A stretch of 11,170 nt of DNA from an uncultured Rivibacter sp. (GTDB lineage Bacteria > Pseudomonadota > Gammaproteobacteria > Burkholderiales > Burkholderiaceae), in contig CAMLLU010000113.1 of NCBI GenBank assembly GCA_946480925.1, positions 1-11,170 of the forward strand, given 5' to 3'. The notes under the pieces are model-generated. The model saw only the letters and a list, made by a program, of their open reading frames with translations, searched no databases and was not told where the DNA came from. The translations under genes were made by a program, and so were the position numbers. Every line of letters starts with the position of its first letter. The stretch's first letter is position 1. Of this stretch, positions 1 through 5,863 are shown piece after piece.

Positions 1-899
1 AACATCTTCTTCACCCGCTCCTGGATCTGCGCAGGCGTCAGGTCTTCCTTGTGCGTCGAGATGAACCAGTTGTGGCCGAACGGGTCGGTGATGCTGCCGG
101 TGCGGTCACCCCAGAACTGGTCGCCCATCGGCATCGTCACCTTCGCGCCCGCGGCTACGGCTGCGTTGAACACCTTGTCGGCATCGGGCACGTAGAGGAC
201 GGCCGTGGTGGACGAGCCGCCCAGCGTCTGCGGGCTCAGCGCACCGTGCTCCGGGCGTTCCTCGGTCAACATGAACAGCGCCGGCCCCACCTTGAGCTCT
301 GAGTGCATCAAGAGGCCGTCGGGTGCGTCCATGCGCGTCACCACTTCGGCGCCGAAGATGCGCTGGTAGTAGGCGATGGCGTCGTTCGCGCCCTTCACCA
401 CGAGGTAAGGCGTGGCGCCGGTGGACTGCGGCACGGGGTTCACCTTGTCGCCGGTGCTGCCGGACTTGCGTGCTTCGTCGAGCTTCTTCGCGTCGGCCAG
501 CAGGCGCTCTTCCTGTGCACGCAGCTCGGGCGTGAACTCGGCACCGAAGTCTTCGGCCTCGAAGATCTGGCGGATCTCGAGCACCGACTCCTCACCCGTG
601 GGGTTGGGGCACTTCCTGGCCCATGCCACCGCCTCGTCGAGGTCCTTGCATTGCCAGATCCAGTAGCCGGCGACGAGCTCCTTGGTTTCGGCGAAGGGCC
701 CGTCCACCACCTTGCGGTCCTTGCCCGAGAACACGACGCGTGCGCCCCTCTTGCTGGGGTGCAGGCCTTCGCCGGCCAGCATGACGCCGGCCTTGACCAG
801 CTCTTCGTTGTAGTTGCCCATCTCGCGCAGCAGTTGCTCGCCGGGCATCACGCCCGCTTCGGTGTTCTTGTCGGCTTTGACGATGACCATGAATCGCAT
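1..899 (-). CDS. YCII (DGPF) domain fused to PhnB-like VOC domain protein, 3' end outside window
   Basis: 299 codons are visible and no stop is reached. Residues 1-115 form a YCII/DGPF-type ferredoxin-like domain with the hallmark D66-G67-P68-F69. Residues about 158-285 form a VOC (glyoxalase/bleomycin-resistance) domain of the PhnB type, with the conserved W263-G-D-R and D272-P-F-G-H-N-W. They are joined by a charged linker (about 120-157). The last visible residues resemble the usual end of PhnB-like proteins, so only a few codons are probably missing. The start at 899 is chosen because AGGAG (complement of 907-911) lies 7 nt upstream; Met4 is less well placed. YCII domains in sigma-factor neighbourhoods and VOC domains are usually separate proteins, so the fusion is the odd point. 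Substrate unknown. The family calls are firm; an enzymatic role is inference. A soluble cytoplasmic protein is expected, since no signal peptide is seen. Confidence 0.9.
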   Translation of the reverse strand, partial: MRFMVIVKADKNTEAGVMPGEQLLREMGNYNEELVKAGVMLAGEGLHPSKRGARVVFSGKDRKVVDGPFAETKELVAGYWIWQCKDLDEAVAWARKCPNPTGEESVLEIRQIFEAEDFGAEFTPELRAQEERLLADAKKLDEARKSGSTGDKVNPVPQSTGATPYLVVKGANDAIAYYQRIFGAEVVTRMDAPDGLLMHSELKVGPALFMLTEERPEHGALSPQTLGGSSTTAVLYVPDADKVFNAAVAAGAKVTMPMGDQFWGDRTGSITDPFGHNWFISTHKEDLTPAQIQERVKKM

Positions 900-1150
900 G
901 ACGTCTCTCCTGTCTGATGAAGTGCGGCTGAAAGTTGAGTGGCTGACTTGTCGATGAGCCCGCAAACCAGCGGCTCTGACCTCACGACGCGTGGGCCGAC
1001 CGCGGATCGACAACATTGCACGAGTTTTGTGTAACAGCATGCGGTGGCAGTGGCCGTCTGCGGGTTTTCCACGAGCAGGTGAGCGCTCATGTCGAACCGG
1101 CGTCGCGCCATTCGTCATGGATGCATCAGCCACCCGAATGAAACACCGCC

Positions 1151-1576
1151 ATGAACAGCCCCGCGCCACAAACTGCGCTGCCCGCAGCGGGCAAAACCGG
1201 CCGCCGCGAATGGGCCGGCATGTTCGCCATCGCACTTTCCTGCCTCGTGTATGCGATGGGCCTGCTGCAGTATTTCCATTGGGGCTCGGTGTTTCTCGTC
1301 GCCGTGCCGGCGATGATGCTCCTGCTGCTGGTGAGTCCCATGCTGCTGCCCGAGTACCGCGATTCGAACGCCGAGCGCATCGACCTGCTCAGCGTGGCGC
1401 ATTCGCTGGTGGCCGTGCTGCTCACGATCTACGGCATCAAGCAGGCGGCCGAGCACGGCTTGAACTGGGGCCGCGCTGCCATTGCAGTGGCAGGGCTCGC
1501 CGTGGGTGCGGCATTCGTGCGGTGCCAGGGCCGACGCTGGTACGGGGGCCGCATCTTGCGCAAGTCGATGGCGTAG
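1151..1576 (+). pseudogene. Remnant of a QacA/SmvA-type (DHA2) multidrug MFS transporter, internally deleted and truncated
   Basis: The 141-residue product starts like 14-helix drug:H+ antiporters: a basic GRREW at 17-21, then the first helix to about 38. It then jumps straight to what is normally the helix-5/6 region, YFHWGSVFLVAVP at 41-53, continuing through LLPEYRD (65-71), the I-Y-G-I-K-Q-A-A-E loop and AGLAVGAAFVR (114-124). From my knowledge of the family, roughly 130 residues (helices 2-5, including the cytoplasmic signature loop) are missing at the junction near residue 37. The second half of the protein (over 200 residues) is also gone. The deletion keeps the reading frame. The tail after residue 125 no longer resembles the family. 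No convincing ribosome-binding site precedes the ATG. Four hydrophobic helices remain, but transport is not credible. An expressed small membrane protein is the less likely alternative. Confidence 0.75.
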
Positions 1577-1580
1577 GCCA

Positions 1581-2354
1581 CTAGGCGACATAACGCTCGG
1601 CCGCCACCACAGCGCGAGGCAGCTCCACCAGCTTGAACGCCGGCGCTCCTGCCTGCGCAGTGCGCGCCAGCAGCGGCCGCGCCACGTTGTAGACCGGCGT
1701 GCCGTTGACGGTGTGCCCTTCGAGCGTGCCGCGGTGCGCATGGCCATGGAACACGGCGTCGACCGGGTAGCGCACCAGCGGGTCTTCCAGCCGGCTCGAG
1801 CCCAGGAAAGGAAAGATCTCCATCGGCTCGCCCTGCACGGTACCTGCGATGGGTGAGTAGTGCAGCAGTGCGATCTTCTGCGGCGTGCGCAGCTTGGCCA
1901 GCGCGGACTCGAACTTCAGCGCTTCCTGGATCGCCTCGTTGACGAACTGCTTGATCGCAGCCTCGCCCCACGCACCGAGCGAGCCGCGGCCGAAGCCGCC
2001 GCAGAAGCCCTTTGCGCCCGCAATGCCCACGCCGTGAATCTCGCAGGCCTCGCCGTCGAGCACCTGCACACCAGCGTTGATGAGCACCTGCCGCACGTCG
2101 TCGGGCCTGCCGGACTCGTAGTCGTGGTTGCCCAGCACCGCCACGATGGGCAGCTTGGAAACCACGCTCAACTCGTCGGCCAGCACCTTGGCCTCCTCGG
2201 GCAGGCCGTAGTCTGTGAGGTCACCGCACAGCAGCAACGCATCGGCACTTTCGGCCACCTGGCTGAACAACTCGCGCAGCGTGCCGCCGGAAGCCTTGGT
2301 GCAATGCAGGTCGCCCACGGCGGCGAAACGAATGGGTCGGGAAGCCTCTGACAT
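1581..2354 (-). CDS. Metallophosphoesterase (calcineurin-like phosphatase)
   Basis: 257 residues. All metal-binding blocks of the calcineurin-like fold are present: G14-D15-L-H17, G44-D45, G75-N76-H77-D78, H165 and G204-H205-A-H207. It is therefore expected to be a two-metal phosphomonoesterase or phosphodiesterase in the cytoplasm; no signal peptide or membrane helix is seen. The start at 2354 is preferred because the domain begins within 10 residues and it leaves a 91-bp control region. An upstream in-frame ATG at 2447 would add 31 low-complexity residues and overlap the start of the divergent gene. No strong ribosome-binding site is visible at 2354. The stop is 4 bp from the stop of the MFS remnant (convergent). 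The divergent partner is a nucleotidyltransferase-fold protein, so a nucleotide or nucleotidylated substrate is plausible. That is inference; the family as a whole covers many substrates. Confidence 0.9.
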   Translation of the reverse strand: MSEASRPIRFAAVGDLHCTKASGGTLRELFSQVAESADALLLCGDLTDYGLPEEAKVLADELSVVSKLPIVAVLGNHDYESGRPDDVRQVLINAGVQVLDGEACEIHGVGIAGAKGFCGGFGRGSLGAWGEAAIKQFVNEAIQEALKFESALAKLRTPQKIALLHYSPIAGTVQGEPMEIFPFLGSSRLEDPLVRYPVDAVFHGHAHRGTLEGHTVNGTPVYNVARPLLARTAQAGAPAFKLVELPRAVVAAERYVA

Positions 2355-2445
2355 CGTTCTTGCTTGGGGGTTGCGTGGAGGGGTTCGACCTTCCAGCAAA
2401 CGTGGTGCCTGCGCGGGCGCGGCATATGCCTTGCCGAACAACTGC
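2355..2445. promoter_or_regulatory. Divergent control region between metallophosphoesterase and nucleotidyltransferase genes, with palindrome at 2421-2430
   Basis: This 91-bp gap must hold both promoters if each gene is transcribed alone. It contains a perfect 10-bp palindrome, GGCATATGCC (2421-2430), 15 bp before the nucleotidyltransferase ATG. The palindrome could be an operator or supply a weak -10 element (CATATG). No good -35 is seen on either strand. Confidence 0.3.
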
Positions 2446-3339
2446 ATGACGGAACCCTTTTTGCCTCCAACGCCGGCACCGAGCTGGGAAAGCCTCGATC
2501 CGGCCGCAGCCGCCTTCTACCGCCATGTGCTGCAAACCTTGAACGCCGAGGCCCTGCCCTACCTGCTGGGCGGTGCGTTTTCGGTGGCCTGCTTCACAGG
2601 CATCGAGCGGCCCACCAAAGACCTGGACCTCTTCATCTGCCGCAGCGACTACCCCCGCGTGGAAGACGCCATGCGCCGCGCCGGCTATCGCGCCGAGCTG
2701 GTCTACAGCCACTGGCTCGGCAAGGTGTGGGCCGACGACGGTGACGACAGCCACTTCGTGGACCTGATCTTCAGCTCGGGCAATGCCGTGGCTTCGGTGG
2801 ACGAAGGCTGGTTCACCCATGCCATCGAGGCCGAAGTGCTGGGCGTGCCGGTGAAGGTGGCACCGGCCGAGGAAACCATCTGGTCCAAGGCCTTCGTGAT
2901 GGAGCGCGAACGCTACGACGGCGCCGAAGTGGCCCACCTGCTGCGCGACTGCTCGGCCGATCTCGACTGGCAGCGCCTGCTGCAGCGCTTCGGCCCGCAT
3001 TGGCGTGTGCTGCTGAGCCACCTGGTGCTGTTCGGGTTCGTGTACCCCAGCGAACGCAATCGCGTGCCCACCTGGGTGATGGCCGAACTGACCGAGCGGC
3101 TGCGGCAGGAGACCTTGCGCGAGCCGCCACCCACGCTGGTGTGTGCCGGCACGCTGCTCTCGCGCGAGCAGTACCTGCCAGACGTGCAGCAGCAGGGTTA
3201 TCGCGACGGCCGCATCGAACCCTTCGGCACGATGAAGCCGCAGGAGGTGCGCGAATGGACGGCGGCCATTCCAGGCCGCGAAGAGCCCGAAGCGCCTGCC
3301 GCAGACGCTCAGCCCGACAGCGGCTGCCAGCGCAAGTGA
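2446..3339 (+). CDS. Nucleotidyltransferase-fold protein, function unassigned
   Basis: 297 residues. The N-terminal half shows the minimal nucleotidyltransferase signature: L-L-G42-G43-A-F-S-V, then T57-K58-D59-L-D61-L-F as the D-x-D metal pair, and a third acidic residue, D106, in F-V-D-L-I-F. A later segment (about 147-170: W-S-K148 ... R-E-R-Y-D158 ... E-V) matches the K/R...D helix common in AbiEii-like and related nucleotidyltransferases. The C-terminal third (about 175-297) is unassigned and ends in an Ala/Pro/Glu-rich tail. Such enzymes transfer a nucleoside monophosphate to RNA, protein or small-molecule targets; the target here is unknown. The ATG at 2446 is the first that gives a sensible N-terminus; the frame stays open upstream but runs antisense to the neighbour. 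No clear ribosome-binding site. Divergent from a metallophosphoesterase; the last 31 bp overlap the M16 peptidase gene tail to tail. Confidence 0.85.
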   Translation: MTEPFLPPTPAPSWESLDPAAAAFYRHVLQTLNAEALPYLLGGAFSVACFTGIERPTKDLDLFICRSDYPRVEDAMRRAGYRAELVYSHWLGKVWADDGDDSHFVDLIFSSGNAVASVDEGWFTHAIEAEVLGVPVKVAPAEETIWSKAFVMERERYDGAEVAHLLRDCSADLDWQRLLQRFGPHWRVLLSHLVLFGFVYPSERNRVPTWVMAELTERLRQETLREPPPTLVCAGTLLSREQYLPDVQQQGYRDGRIEPFGTMKPQEVREWTAAIPGREEPEAPAADAQPDSGCQRK

Positions 3340-4589
3340 GCCCCCTGCCGCACGCGCCCGGCCATGGCCACCGAAGCGCGTGAGGCGAGCATGCGTTCGA
3401 ACACGGCCTGTACCTGCGGCGCGGTCACGGCGGCGAGCCGGGCGCCGACTTCGGCTCTCGACCGCACGCGACCGAGCACGAACAGGTCTTGCACCGCTTC
3501 TTCGATGCGGCGGAACGGTCGTTCCAGCGTTTCGAGCCGGCGCACGGCAATTTGGTTGTGTGCGCGTTCGAGGTGCAGCGGGTCGATGGTCTGCGCGTGC
3601 AGGCGCAGCAGGCGCTGCACTTCGGTGGCGAACTCGTCCACGTGCTCGGGCGCCATCGACGCTTCGATGACGAACTGGCCTGCCACGTCGCCCACGTCGG
3701 CCGAGCAGGCCGCGTAGTACACGAGCCCTCGGCGTTCGCGGATCTCGTCCATCAGCGGCGAGCTCATGCCTTCGCCGAACAGCGCCGCGGCCACGGTGCC
3801 GGCATGGTGCCCGGCATCACCCAGCGGCGGCAGCGGGAAGCCCAGCACCACGTGGCTCTGGCTCACGCCCACCATGCGGCGCGCCGCGAAGCCGCCCAGG
3901 TATTCGGGTGCGGGCGTTTCGTGCAGCGCGCCGGCGGGCATGTCGCCGAAGGCTGCCTCGGCCTGCCGCACCACGGCTGCGGGGTCCACGTTGCCGGCCA
4001 CGCCGACGACGACGTTGGCGCCGGTGTATTGCTGCCGCACGTAGGCACGCAGCTCGTCGCTCGTGAAGCGCTCGATGTTGCGTCGCGTGCCGATCACCGG
4101 CTGCGCGATGCCATGCTTGCCGTAGCACAGCTGGTCGAAGAGCTTGTAGGCCGCGGCGAAGGCGTCGTCGTCTTCCTCGGCGTATTCCTGCAGCAGCACC
4201 TGGCGCTCGCGCTCGAGTTCGGCCTCGGGGAAGGTGCTGCGCATCACGATGTCGGCCAGCATCGGCAGGAAGGCTTCCGCATGTGCCGCCAGCCCGCGCA
4301 TGTGGAAGGCGGTGTGGTCCTTGTCGGTGTGCGCGTTGACCTCGGCGCCCAGGATCTCGGCGTCGAGGTTGATCTGCTGGCAGGTGCGGGTGCGCGTGCC
4401 CTTGAAGGCCATGTGCTCGACCACGTGGCTGATGCCGTTCTGCCGCGGGCTCTCGTTGCGGCTGCCGGTGCGCACGAACACGCTGACGCTGGCGCTTTCG
4501 ACGTGCGGCAGAGGAATCGCCAGCACGCGCACGCCGTTGCCGAGCGTGGCGACCAGGGTGTCGGGATCTTGGGTTGAAGGAGCAAGCAT
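3309..4589 (-). CDS. M16 family zinc metallopeptidase (processing-peptidase type)
   Basis: 426 residues, the usual length of a single-chain M16B peptidase. The inverted zinc motif H55-V-V-E58-H59 is intact, with E135 in the V-L-L-Q-E block as third ligand, 76 residues after H59 as expected. The C-terminal M16 domain (about 180-380) carries the conserved G-E-G-M-S-S-P-L block (272-279) and R284-E-R-R-G-L-V-Y-Y292, which in this family binds the substrate backbone. The protein should therefore be an active zinc peptidase, not one of the inactive partner subunits. No signal peptide is evident, so a cytoplasmic location is likely. It probably degrades short peptides or processes a leader; the substrate is unknown. 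No obvious ribosome-binding site precedes the ATG. An 8-bp inverted repeat lies 16 bp upstream. The 3' end overlaps the convergent nucleotidyltransferase gene by 31 bp. No second M16 gene is adjacent. Confidence 0.93.
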   Translation of the reverse strand: MLAPSTQDPDTLVATLGNGVRVLAIPLPHVESASVSVFVRTGSRNESPRQNGISHVVEHMAFKGTRTRTCQQINLDAEILGAEVNAHTDKDHTAFHMRGLAAHAEAFLPMLADIVMRSTFPEAELERERQVLLQEYAEEDDDAFAAAYKLFDQLCYGKHGIAQPVIGTRRNIERFTSDELRAYVRQQYTGANVVVGVAGNVDPAAVVRQAEAAFGDMPAGALHETPAPEYLGGFAARRMVGVSQSHVVLGFPLPPLGDAGHHAGTVAAALFGEGMSSPLMDEIRERRGLVYYAACSADVGDVAGQFVIEASMAPEHVDEFATEVQRLLRLHAQTIDPLHLERAHNQIAVRRLETLERPFRRIEEAVQDLFVLGRVRSRAEVGARLAAVTAPQVQAVFERMLASRASVAMAGRVRQGAHLRWQPLSG

Positions 4590-4605
4590 GGCGCGATTGT
4601 CGGGC

Positions 4606-4632
4606 GGTCAGGCGGTCCGCCGCGGCCTGACC
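4606..4632. repeat. Inverted repeat between the M16 peptidase and DUF3016 genes
   Basis: GGTCAGGC (4606-4613) and GCCTGACC (4625-4632) are perfect 8-bp arms around an 11-bp G/C-rich spacer. There is no T-tract on either strand, so it is not a standard terminator. The position, 16 bp ahead of the M16 start codon in a 141-bp divergent gap, suits an operator or a leader hairpin. Function is inference. Confidence 0.45.
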
Positions 4633-4730
4633 GTTTCACGAAACCTTGCCGGCAACGATGCCCCGCAAAGTGCCGCAAGACAGCCGGCAGGCGCAGAATC
4701 GAAGCGCCCCAACTACGCCAGGAGGCTTCC

Positions 4731-5231
4731 ATGAACAAGCCCATTCGCGCCACGTTCCTGTGCGGCCTGGCTGCCGCCGCCATGGCGGGCCCTGCGTGGG
4801 CCGGGCCGGTGGAGGTGTCGTTCATCGATGCCGACCGGTATTTCGATGCCGGCAACCAGCGCCGTGACGAGCAGCGCAACCTCGATGCGCTGGCGGCACA
4901 CCTGCAGTCGCTCGGCCGGCGCTACCTGCCCGACGGCCAGTCCTTGAAGATCGAGGTGCTGCAGGTCGACCTGGCCGGCGAAGTGCACCCCACTCGGCGC
5001 GGCTTCGACCTGCGCATCACGCGCGGCGGTGCCGACTGGCCGCGCATCAGCCTGCGCTACACCTTGCAAGGCGAAGGCGGTGCGGTGCTGCGCCAGGGCG
5101 AAGAGACCGTCTCGGACATGGCCTACCAGATGCATGCCGCGCTGGACGACACGAGCGAGCCGCTGCGCTACGAAAAACGCATGCTGGACGACTGGTTCCG
5201 CGCGCGCTTCGCCTCTTCGCCTTCGCGCTAG
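4731..5231 (+). CDS. DUF3016 domain-containing exported protein
   Basis: 166 residues. Residues 1-24 are a signal peptide: N-K-P-I-R charged start, an alanine-rich core and the A-W-A cleavage site before G25. The mature protein matches DUF3016: V-x-F-I-D-A-D-R-Y-F-D-A-G (29-41), Y65-L-P-D-G-Q-S-L-K-I-E-V (65-76), D80-L-A-G-E-V, D102-W-P-R-I-x-L-R-Y and the near-invariant L145-R-Y-E-K-R-M-L-D-D-W-F (145-156). The family is periplasmic or envelope-located in gammaproteobacteria and betaproteobacteria and has no established function. AGGAGG sits 5 nt before the ATG, the best ribosome-binding site in the window on this strand. A strong intrinsic terminator 22 bp after the stop makes it a single-gene transcript. 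Divergent from the M16 peptidase gene. Confidence 0.9.
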   Translation: MNKPIRATFLCGLAAAAMAGPAWAGPVEVSFIDADRYFDAGNQRRDEQRNLDALAAHLQSLGRRYLPDGQSLKIEVLQVDLAGEVHPTRRGFDLRITRGGADWPRISLRYTLQGEGGAVLRQGEETVSDMAYQMHAALDDTSEPLRYEKRMLDDWFRARFASSPSR

Positions 5232-5252
5232 GGCGCCGCAACTCCCCGTTTC

Positions 5253-5279
5253 AAGGCCGCTTTCCGAAGCGGCTTTTTT
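5253..5279 (+). terminator. Intrinsic terminator after the DUF3016 gene
   Basis: Perfect 7-bp stem GCCGCTT (5256-5262) and AAGCGGC (5267-5273), with loop TCCG, followed directly by six T (5274-5279). Two A-T pairs and a G-T pair can extend the stem. It is correctly placed for the gene ending at 5231. Confidence 0.9.
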
Positions 5280-5332
5280 CCGGCGCACGCGGGACCGATA
5301 GCCAAACACACCACGTGGCCGTCATCTGCGGG

Positions 5333-5341
5333 TGCTATGGT
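5333..5341 (+). promoter_or_regulatory. Possible extended -10 promoter for the 106-residue protein
   Basis: TGCTATGGT resembles an extended -10 element (TG-n-TATnnT), 21 bp before the ATG at 5363. It lies downstream of the terminator, so a new promoter is needed here. No recognisable -35 is seen. Weak sequence evidence only. Confidence 0.25.
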
Positions 5342-5362
5342 CGATTCTTTCGGAGACCCGAC

Positions 5363-5683
5363 ATGAGCAAGCCCCCGAGCCTTCCCCGCAAGCCGTCGTT
5401 GAAGAGGACCGGCACGGATGGCAGCGTGCAATTGACTGCGGGCCGGCTGCTCGCCGGCTTTTCCGATTCGCACAAGGGCCTGCCGCAGGAGCGCTGGGAG
5501 CACCTTCGCGAAACACTGCCTGCCACGGCGGCCCTGCTGGCCAGGCGGCGCGCCGACCAGATCGAAGAAGGCGTGATCGACGACTACGTGACGCTGCAAT
5601 GGCTCGAGTGGCACGGCGGCGGCCTGCGCCTCACCATCACCGGCACCAACGTGTGCGCACAGGTGACGCAAAGCCTGCGTTGA
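5363..5683 (+). CDS. Hypothetical protein, 106 residues
   Basis: I do not recognise this family. The start at 5363 is set by GGAGA (5352-5356), 6 nt upstream; an in-frame ATG at 5315 would add 16 residues without a ribosome-binding site. The protein has a basic Pro/Lys/Arg-rich N-terminus (about 3-15). A soluble, mostly helical central part follows (T25-A-G-R-L-L-A-G-F, then the charged stretch 40-72), then a short strand-like end (Q79-W-L-E-W, L88-R-L-T-I-T-G-T-N). No signal peptide, membrane helix or metal-binding motif is visible; there is a single cysteine (C98). Codon use matches its neighbours, with strongly G/C-ending third positions, which supports real coding. It stands alone between a terminator and the regulatory region of the next gene, so context gives no function. 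Confidence 0.7.
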   Translation: MSKPPSLPRKPSLKRTGTDGSVQLTAGRLLAGFSDSHKGLPQERWEHLRETLPATAALLARRRADQIEEGVIDDYVTLQWLEWHGGGLRLTITGTNVCAQVTQSLR

Positions 5684-5863
5684 TGGAACCGCCGCAGCCG
5701 CGCGGCGCAAACTCTGTCGCAAAAGTACGAGAGTCGTAAGAGAGTCCTGCCGAAACGGAAAGCGCTCGCGGCGCTTCCTATATTCATCCGGCCTTCCAGT
5801 CCTTCGTCCGCCCGCTGTGCAGACAGCCGCGGCGGTGGCGCTCATTGCACAGGGAGAGTCGGC
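5684..5863 (+). promoter_or_regulatory. Leader/control region of the PEP-CTERM gene with repeated GAGAGTC motif
   Basis: This 180-bp gap is less G/C-rich than the genes around it. GAGAGTC occurs three times: 5729-5735, 5740-5746 (11 bp apart, one helical turn) and 5854-5860, where it overlaps the ribosome-binding site AGGGAGA. The first copy lies in a perfect dyad, TACGA-GAG-TCGTA (5726-5738). A hairpin AAGCGC/GCGCTT (5760-5765 and 5771-5776) directly precedes TATATT (5779-5784), a 5/6 match to a -10 box; no -35 consensus is present. With that -10, the dyad would centre near -59, a typical activator position. GCCGCGCGGC (5697-5706) is a palindrome without a T-tract, so no terminator is called for the upstream gene. 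Confidence 0.4.

Noticed and set aside
303..917. Open frame of 204 codons on the + strand
   Set aside because: Antisense to the YCII-VOC gene, which has both family signatures and a good ribosome-binding site.
991..1584. Open frame of 197 codons overlapping the MFS remnant
   Set aside because: The overlapping frame at 1151-1576 shows clear transporter homology; this one is Arg/Ala-rich noise.
3489..4577. Long open frame (362 codons) on the + strand through the M16 peptidase gene
   Set aside because: It is fully antisense to a gene with an intact zinc motif; its translation is His/Val/Gly-rich without family features, as expected for a G+C-rich antisense frame.
5836..5849. Sigma-54-like promoter TGGC...TTGCA before the PEP-CTERM gene
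   Set aside because: The GG and GC elements are 8 bp apart instead of 10, and the site is within 30 bp of the start codon.
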